Below are positions 40,448-49,700 of a DNA stretch of 64,000 nt, piece by piece. A program made the translations under genes and the position numbers. Positions within the stretch are counted from its first letter, which is position 1. The number at the start of each line of letters is the position of its first letter. The notes below the pieces were generated by a model. It was given only the letters and a program-made list of their open reading frames with translations, was not told the origin of the DNA and made no database searches. Origin of the DNA: an uncultured Pseudomonadales bacterium (lineage in GTDB: Bacteria; Pseudomonadota; Gammaproteobacteria; Pseudomonadales; Azotimanducaceae); NCBI GenBank assembly GCA_958296025.1, contig OY282430.1, positions 2,294,001 through 2,358,000 of the forward strand. The letters run 5' to 3'.

Positions 40448-40762
40448 CGGCGGTGGTTCTCCATGCCCGTGTCGGCAGCGCCGTCGTCCCATCCGAGGGC
40501 GGCGCGGACATCGGCCGCGAGGGGCGCGGAACCGCCTGCAGGTGCGGCGACAACCCTAATTCATCGAGCATTGCCAACAATCATTAAATGTCGTTGTACA
40601 ATCGAATCCCTTGCTTGTTGTATTCCCGTTTCGGCAGCGGCACGGTCGATGTGGATGTGGTGGAGCCATGGCGAGTTCATGGATCGAATGTGAAGCTGTA
40701 CGGCTGGGCGGAGTCCATGCGTAGCGGGTGGACATCGTAATGCCCTTCCCTTGCGAGGCGGC
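40347..40762. repeat. Leader block, copy 1 (upstream of giant B)
   Basis: About 416 bp that recur with only about ten differences at 53495-53909, immediately upstream of giant C. It starts at CCGGCCC inside the GT2 coding region, runs through the GT2 start and the intergenic leader, and ends at the giant's start codon. The edge carries an inverted repeat CCGGCCC (40347-40353) / GGGCCGG (40375-40381). The AT-richer part near 40560-40630 (TTGTACAA palindrome, then TTGTTGTATT) is the most promoter-like. Confidence 0.8.
40668..40724 (+). CDS. Short leader ORF (18 codons)
   Basis: MASSWIECEAVRLGGVHA lies in the 5' leader of giant B and is preserved with a single synonymous change in the copy ahead of giant C. 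A GGTGGAG lies close upstream. It could be a leader peptide or simply reflect conservation of the duplicated block. Confidence 0.3.
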   Translation: MASSWIECEAVRLGGVHA

Positions 40763-40766
40763 GTGA
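40740..40766 (+). CDS. Micro-ORF coupled to giant B start (8 codons)
   Basis: ATG-initiated MPFPCEAA whose TGA overlaps the giant's GTG start (GTGA). The copy ahead of giant C has a 3-bp insertion that keeps the frame and the overlap (MPFPCEAAA). This suggests translation of the micro-ORF delivers ribosomes to the weak GTG start. Small size makes coding status uncertain. Confidence 0.4.
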   Translation: MPFPCEAA

Positions 40767-43700
40767 AGCGCACGGTTGGAAGGGGCCTCTGCGCCGCGGC
40801 CTTCCTGGGCCTCGCCCTCTTGGCGGCCGCGCCGGACGCGGCGGCGCATACCGGCGGCAGCGCACTCCACAACCTTACCCACCCGCACCACCTGAACAAT
40901 CCGCGCATCATCACTTCCCCCGCGTCCGGCGACACCTACTTGCCGGGCGAAACCATCACGGTGTATGTCCCGTGGGGCCGGACCCTGAGCGGCACCTGTA
41001 TCCAGATCCACACCGTCGGCACCGTCGAGCTCGAGATGACGGTCGGCGGCGTCACGCGCACGCTCACCGGGCGTTACGAGAACCGGCGAAACCGCTACGG
41101 AAGCGGCTTTGACGGCACGTGGCTCTATTTCGACTATGTCGTGCAAGTGGGCGACCGCGACACCGACGGCGTGAGCCTCCCCGAGGACGCGCTGAGCTCC
41201 CCCGGCACCTCCGGGAGCAGCATCAGGGGTGTGGCCTGCGGCGATTTCCTCGGGACGACGTTCGAACTGTCAACGGACCTGCACGGCTTCGCCGACCAGT
41301 CCGGCCACAAGGTGGACACGCCGGCGCCGACCTTCTCCGGGGTGACGGGTCCGGACATCATTTTCTACGCGGGCGGTTCGGTGAGCTACCGGCTGCCGCA
41401 GGTGGCGAACGCGGCCGCGGCGCACAACGTCAGCTATTCGGTGACGTCGGCGCGGCCGCTGCCGACGGGCTATGCGCTGAACGCGTCCACGGCGACGATC
41501 ACGGGGTCGTATGGCAGCGCGTCGGCGCGGCAGAGCTACACGCTGCGGGCGACGGACGGGTTCAGCCGCACCGCCGATCTGACGTTCCACCTGCAGGTGA
41601 GCGCCGACGCGGGGATCGAGTCGATCTCGATCACGTCGAACCCCGGCGCGGACAAGACCTACGGCAAGGTCGCGCCGTTCGGGACCAACGACACGATCAC
41701 CGTGCGGGTGGACTTGACGCACCGGCTCACGACGGTCCTCGCGTCGAGCGTGTGCCTGGACATCCAGATCGGGAGCAACACCCGCCGGACGTGCAGCCCC
41801 TCCTATTCCACCTCGGACTCCAGCCGCTGGGACAAGCTCGATTTCAGCTACGCGGTGCAGGCGGGCGACTGGGACGGCGACGGCATCTCCTTCCCGACGA
41901 ACCCGATGGGCGCCGGCAAGATCGGCGGCCTCCGTTTCCGCCTCACCGGAAGCGGCACCGACAACCGGGTGAACCGGAACTTCGCGTCGATTCCGGCCGA
42001 CCCGAACCACAAGGTGCGCGGGCAGCAGACCGTGCCGAGCTTCGGCTCGACGGCCAGCCCTGTCTATAGCTGGGTGAAGGGCAACGCGGTGTCGCAGGCG
42101 CTGCCGGCGGTGCCGGCGGCGACGGACGGCGACGGCGGCGTGACGTACAGCATCGAGGAGAGTCTGCCGGCCGGGCTGAGCTTCGCCGCGGCGACGCGGA
42201 CCATTTCCGGCACGCCGACGGCGGCGCAGGCGGCGGCGAACTACACGCTGGCGGCGACGGACGCGGACGGCGACAAGGCGACGCTGCGCTTCTCCCTCGA
42301 GATCCAGGAGATCACGGTCTCCATCTCCTCGCCGAGCGTGACCGAGGGCGACAGCGGTTCGAAGAACCTGACTTTCACCGCGACCCTGAGCACGGCCAGC
42401 GCCCAGCAGGTGACGGTGGACTACGCCGACGCCGGAACCGGCACGGCGGCCTCGGGGACGGACTACACGGCGATCACCGGCGGCACGCTGACCTTCACGG
42501 CGGGGACGACCAGCCAGACCTTCGACGTCTCGGTGACCGGCGACACGACCGACGAGGTGGACGAGACCATCCTGGTGACCCTGAGCAACGCGTCCGGGGC
42601 AACGATCTCGACGGGTACCGGCACGGGGACGATCACCGACGACGACGACCCGCCGACGGTGTCGGTCGCCGCGGCGAGCGTGACGGAGGGCGACAGCGGC
42701 TCGAAGAACCTGACGTTCACGGCGACCCTGAGCGCCGCGAGCGGCAAGCAGGTGACGGTGGCCTGGGCGGAGGGGACCGGCGGCACCGCCACTTCCGGGA
42801 CGGACTACGCGGCCATCACGGGCGGGACGCTGACCTTCGCGGCGGGGACGAGGAGCCAGACCTTCAACGTGTCGGTGACGGGCGACGTCGTGGACGAGTC
42901 GAACGAGACGGTGGTGGTGACGTTGAGCAGCCCGACGAACGCGACGATCTCGGCCACGGCGGGCAGCGCCACGGGGACGATCACGGACAACGACGCGACG
43001 CCGACCTCGATCACGCTGACGGTGAACGACGACAGCGTGGGCGAGGGTGACGGGGACACCACGATCACGGTGACGGCCACGGTGGACGGGACGACGCGGT
43101 TCGGCGTGGACAAGACGGTGAGCGTGAGCGTGGCGGGCAGCGGCACGGCGTCGGCGGTGGACTTCGCGGCGGTGTCGGACTTCGACATCACGATCGCGGC
43201 CGGGGCGGCGAGCAAGAGCGAAACCTTCACGCTGTCGCCGACGGACGACGCGTTGGACGAGACCGACGAGACGATCACGGTGAGCGGCACTTCGACCGGC
43301 CTGACGGTGAACCAGGACACGATCACGTTGTCGGACGACGACGCGACGCCCTCGATCACGCTGTCGGTGGACGACAGCAGCGTGGCGGAGGACGACGGTG
43401 CGACCACCATCACGGTGACCGGCACGGTGGACGGCACGACGCGGTTCGTTGACGACACCACGGTGGAGGTGAGCGTGGCGGGCAGCGGCACGGCGGCGGC
43501 GGTGGACTTCGCCGCGGTGTCGTCGTTCAACGTCTCCATCGGCGCCGGGGAGGCGAGCGGCGCCGAAACCTTCACGCTGACGCCGACCAACGACGCGGTG
43601 CACGAGGCCAACGAGACGATCACGGTCAGCGGCACGTCGGGCGCCCTGACGGTGAACTCGGCCACGATCACGTTGACGGACGACGAGGCCCTGCCGACGG

Positions 43701-46700
43701 TGGCGCTGGCGCTGTCGCCGACGTCCATCGGGGAGGCCGGCGGCGCCTCCACGGTGACGGCGACGCTTTCGGCGGCGTCGAGCGCGGCGGTGACCTTGAC
43801 GGTGGGGGCGGCGGCGGGAACGGGCGCGGTCGCGGCGGACTTCTCCCTGAGCGCGGCGAAGACGCTGACCATCGCGGCGGGCGCGACCACGAGCACGGGC
43901 GCCGTGACGGTGACGGCCGCGGACAACGACGTGGATGCGGCGAACAAGTCGGTGACCGTTTCGGCGACGGTGACGGGGGGCAACGGGGTGGCGGCGCCGT
44001 CCAGCGTGACGTTGACGCTGACGGACGACGACACCGCGGGCGTCACCTTCAACCCAACCACCCTGACCGTGACCGAGCAAGGCGCCAGCCAGTCGTTCAC
44101 CGTGGTGCTGGACTCCGAGCCCACCGGGGGGATAAGCGGGACAACATGGGTCGGTCTCACTCGCTCCGACGACGAGCTCGATCTGAACGCCGCCTTGACT
44201 TACCCGTACAACCTCTCGTTCACCCCGTCGAACTGGGACACGCCGCAGACGGTGGCCGTCACGGCCCTCGGGGACAGCGACCGCGCGAACGACAGCAAGC
44301 AGATCAGATACACGGTGACCGGCTATACGGGCGGGGAGGTGACGAACCAGCTCGCGGTCACCGTCACGGTCATCGACGACGACAAGCCGATCGTGTCGCT
44401 GTCGCTGTCGCCGTCGTCGATCTCGGAGAACGGCGGGGTGGCCACGGTGACGGCGACGCTGGACGAGGCTGTGACCGTGGCCACCACGGTCACGGTGTCG
44501 GCGGCTGCGGGGACGGACACGGACGCTTCCGACTTCACCCTGAGTTCGGCGAACACGCTGACGATCGCCGCGGGGAACACGACGAGCACCGGCACGGTGA
44601 CGATCACCGGCGTGGACAACGCCCTCGACGAACCGGACAAGAGCGTCACCGTGTCCGGCGCGGTTTCGCACAACGGCGTGACGACGCCCACCGCCAAGAC
44701 GCTGACGATCACCGACGACGATCCCGCGCCGATGCTCTCGATCAACTCGCCGAGCGTGTCGGAGGGCGACAGCGGCTCCAAGAACCTGACCTTCACGGCA
44801 ACCCTGAGCGCCGCCTCCGCACGCCAGGTGACGGTGCAGTATGCGGACGCGGGCACGGGGACGGCCACTTCCGGGACGGACTACACGGCCATCACCGCCG
44901 CCACGCTGACCTTCGCGGCGGGGACGACCAGCCAAACCTTCAACGTGTCGGTGACGGGCGACGTCCTGGACGAGGCGAACGAGACGGTGAAAGTGCGGCT
45001 GAAGGATCCGGTGAATGCGGCGGTCTCGACCACGGCGGGCACCGGCACCGGGACGATCACGGACAACGACGCGACGCCGACGCTGTCGATCAGCTCGCCG
45101 AGCGTGACGGAGGGCGACAGCGGCTCCGCGGCGCTGACTTACACAGTGACCCTGAGCGCCGCCTCCGGACGCCAGGTGACGGTGCGGTATGCGGACGCGG
45201 CCACGGGGACGGCCACTTCCGGGACGGACTACACGGCCATCACCGCCGGCACGCTGACCTTCGCGGCGGGGACGACCAGCCAGACCTTCAGCGTGTCGGT
45301 GACGGGCGACACGGTGAACGAGTCGAACGAGACGGTGGTGCTGACGTGGAGCAACGCGACGAACGCGACGATCTCGTCGCGCAGCGGGGTCGTCGCCACT
45401 GCGCTAAGGGTTGACGGGACGATCACGGACGACGACGGCGCGCCGACCTCGATCACGCTGACGGTGGACGACGACGACGTGGGCGAGGGCGACGGGGCGA
45501 CGACGATCACGGTGACCGCCACGGTGGTCGGCACGACCCGGTTCGCCGAGGCCAAGACGGTGCGGGTGAGCGTGTCGGCGAGCGGCACGACGGGGAACGT
45601 GGTGGACTTCGCGACGGTGCCCGCCTTCGACATCGGGATCGCGGCCGGGGCGGCGAGCGGCACCGGAACCTTCACGCTGACGCCGACGGACGACACGGAG
45701 GACGAGACCGACGAGACGATCACGGTCAGCGGCACATCGACCGGCCTGACGGTGAACCCCGACACGATCAGCCTCACCGACGACGACGGGAGGACGACCT
45801 CGATCACGCTGACGGTGGACGACAGCAGCGTCGGCGAGGGCGACGGGGCGACCACGATCACGGTTACGGCCACTTTGAACGGCACGGGCCGGTTCGTTGA
45901 TGCCAGGACGGTCCAGGTGAGCGTGGCGGGGAGCGGCACGGCGGGGGCGGTGGACTTCGCGGCGGTGCCGTCGTTCGACATCCCGATCGCCGCCAGGGCG
46001 GCGAGCGGCGCCGCAACCTTCACGCTGACGCCGACGAACGACGCAGTGGACGAGACCGACGAGACCATCACGGTGCGCGGCACGTCGGGCAGCCTGACGG
46101 TGAACTCGGCCACGATCAGCCTGACGGACAACGACGCGGCCCCGACCGCGATCACCTTGACGGTGAGCGACAGCAGCGTGGGCGAGGGCGACGGGGCGAC
46201 CTCGATCACCGTGACGGCCACGGTGGACGGCACGACCCGGTTCGCCGAGGCGAAGGTGGTGCGGGTGAGCGTGGCGGGGAGCGGCGCGGCGGGGGCGGTG
46301 GACTTCGCGGCGGTGGAGGCGTTCGACATCGAGATCGCGGCGGGGGCGGCGAGCGACACCGCCGGCTTCACGCTGACGCCGACGGACGACGCGGTGGACG
46401 AGACCAACGAGACGATCACGGTCAGCGGCACGTCAGGCAGTCTGACGGTGAACTCGGCCACGATCAGCCTGACGGACGACGACGGGGCGCCGACCGCGAT
46501 CACGCTGACGGTGGACGACAGCAGCGTCGGCGAGGGGGACGGGGCGGCCACGATCACGGTGACGGCCACGGTGGACGGCACGATGCGGTTCGCCGAGGAC
46601 ACGACGGTGGCGGTGAGCGTGGCGGGCGGCGGCACGGCGACGGCGGTGGACTTCGCGGCGGTGTCGTCCTTCGACATTACGATCCCCGCCGGGGCGGCGA

Positions 46701-49700
46701 GCAAGACCGGGAGCTTCACGCTGACGCCGACCAACGACGCGGTGGACGAGACCGACGAGACGGTGACGGTGGGCGGCATGTCGGGCAGCCTGACGGTGAA
46801 CTCGGCCACGATCACGTTGACGGACAACGACGCCGCGCCGACCGCGATCACGCTGACGGTGAGCGACAGCAGCGTGGCCGAGGACGACGGGGCGACCGCG
46901 ATCACGGTGACCGCCACGGTGGACGGCACGACCCGGTTCGCCGCGGCCACGACGGTGAGCGTGCTCGTGAGGTCGGACAGCGGGACGATGAACGCGGTGG
47001 ACTTCGCGTCGGTGCCGGGGTTCGACATTACGATCGCCGCGGGGGCGGCGAGCGGTACCGAAACCTTCACGCTGACGCCGACGAACGACGCGGTGGACGA
47101 GAACGACGAGACGGTGACGGTGTACGGCGCCTCAGGCAGCCTGACGGTGAGCTCGGCCACGATCACGTTGACGGACGACGACGCGACGCCGACCGCGATC
47201 ACGCTGACGGTGAGCGACAACAGCGTGGCCGAGGACGACGGGGCCACCACGATCACGGTGACCGCCACGGTGGATGGCGCGAGCCGGTTCGCCACGGCGA
47301 CGACGGTGACGGTGAGCGTGGCGGGGACCGGCACGGCGTCGGCGGTGGACTTCGCGGCGGTGGCGGACTTCGACATCGAGATCCCCGCGGCCGACCCGAG
47401 CGCTACCGGAACCTTCACGCTGACGCCGACGAACGACGCGTTCGACGAGACGAACGAGACGATCACGGTGAGCGGCACGTCGGGCAGCCTGACGGTGAGC
47501 TCGGCCACGATCACGCTGACGGACGACGACGACGCCCCGACCGCGATCACGCTGACGGTGGACGACAACAGCGTGGCCGAGGACGACGGGGCCACCACGA
47601 TCACGGTGACCGCCACGGTGGATGGCGCGAGCCGGTTCGTTGACGCCACGACCGTGACCGTGAGCGTGGGGGGCGGCGGCACGGCGACGGCGGTGGACTT
47701 CGCGGCAGTGACGGACTTCGACATTACGATCGCCGCGGGGGAGGCGAGCAAGACCGGCACCTTCACGCTGACGCCGACGAACGACGCGGTGGACGAGACG
47801 AACGAGACGATCACGGTGAGCGGCACGTCGGGCGGCCTGACGGTGAACTCGGCCACGATCACGTTGACGGACGACGACGCGACGCCCTCGATCACGCTGA
47901 CGGTGAACGACAACAGCGTGGCCGAGGACGACGGGGCCACCACGATCACGGTGACCGCCACGGTGGACGGGACAACCCGGTTCGCCGCGGCCACGACGGT
48001 GACGGTGAGCGTGGGGGGCAGCGGCACGGCGACGGCGGTGGACTTCGCGGCGGTGTCGGACTTCGACATCGAGATCGCGGCGGAGGCGCAGAGCAAGACC
48101 GGCACCTTCACGTTGACGCCGACCGACGACGCGGTGGACGAGACCAACGAGTCGGTGACGGTGAGCGGCGAGTCGGGCAGCCTGACGGTGAACTCGGCCA
48201 CGATCACGTTGACGGACAACGACGCCGCGCCGACCGCGATCACGCTGACGGTGAACGACAACAGCGTGGCCGAGGACGACGGGGCGACCACGATCACGGT
48301 GACCGCCACGGTGGACGGCACGACCCGGTTCGCCGCGGCAACGACGGTGAGCGTGAGCGTTTCGGGCAGCGGCACGGCGACGGCGGTGGACTTCGCGGCG
48401 GTGTCGTCGTTCAACATCACGATCGCCGCGGAGGCGCAGAGCAAAACCGGCACCTTCACGCTGACGCCGACCAACGATGCGGTGGACGAGACCGACGAGA
48501 CGATCACGGTGAGCGGGTCGTCGGGCAGCCTGACGGTGAACTCGGCCACGATCACGTTGACCGACGACGACGCGGCGCCGACCGCGATCACGCTGACGGT
48601 GAACGACAACAGCGTGGCCGAGGACGACGGGGCCACCACCATCACGGTGACGGCGACGGTGGACGGCGCGACGCGGTTCGCCACGGCCACGACGGTGAGC
48701 GTGAGCGTGGGGGGCAGCGGCACGGCGACGGCGGTGGACTTCGCGGCGGTGTCGGACTTCAACATCGAGATCGCGGCGGAGGCGCAGAGCAAGACCGGCA
48801 CCTTCACGCTGACGCCGACGAACGACGTGGTGGACGAGACCGACGAGACGGTGACGGTGAGCGGCACGTCGGGCAGCCTGACGGTGAACTCGGCCACGAT
48901 CACGTTGACGGACGACGACGCGGCGCCGACCGCGATCACGCTGACGGTGAACGACAACAGCGTGGCCGAGGACGACGGGGCCACCACCATCACGGTGACG
49001 GCGACGGTGGACGGCGCGACGCGGTTCGCCGAGGCCACGACCGTTGGGGTGAGCGTGGGGGGCAGCGGCACGGCGACGGCGGTGGACTTCGCGGCGGTGT
49101 CGGACTTCAACATCGAGATCGCGGCGGAGGCGCAGAGCAAGACCGGCACCTTCACGCTGACGCCGACGAACGACGTGGTGGACGAGACCGACGAGACGGT
49201 GACGGTGAGCGGCGAGTCGGGCAGCCTGACGGTGAACTCGGCCACGATCACGGTGACGGACGACGACGCGGCCCCGACCGCGATCACGCTGACGGTGGAC
49301 GACAGCAGCGTGGCCGAGGACGACGGGGCCACCACGATCACGGTGACGGCGACGGTGGACGGCGCGACCCGGTTCGCCGAGGCCACGACCGTTGGGGTGA
49401 GCGTGGGGGGCAGCGGCACGGCGACGGCGGTGGACTTCGCGGCGGTGTCGGACTTCAACATCGAGATCGCGGCGGAGGCGCAGAGCAAGACCGGCACCTT
49501 CACGCTGACGCCGACGAACGACGTGGTGGACGAGACCGACGAGACGGTGACGGTGAGCGGCGAGTCGGGCGGCCTGACGGTGAACTCGGCCACGATCACG
49601 TTGACGGACGACGACGCGGCGCCGACCGCGATCACGCTGACGGTGGACGACGGCAGCGTGGCCGAGGGCGACGGGGCGACCACCATCACGGTGACGGCGA

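Noticed and set aside
41119-42069. 316-codon plus-strand frame inside giant B (and 54116-55210 inside giant C)
   Set aside because: Out of frame with the well-supported giant proteins and composed of Gly/Arg/Asp-rich low-complexity sequence.
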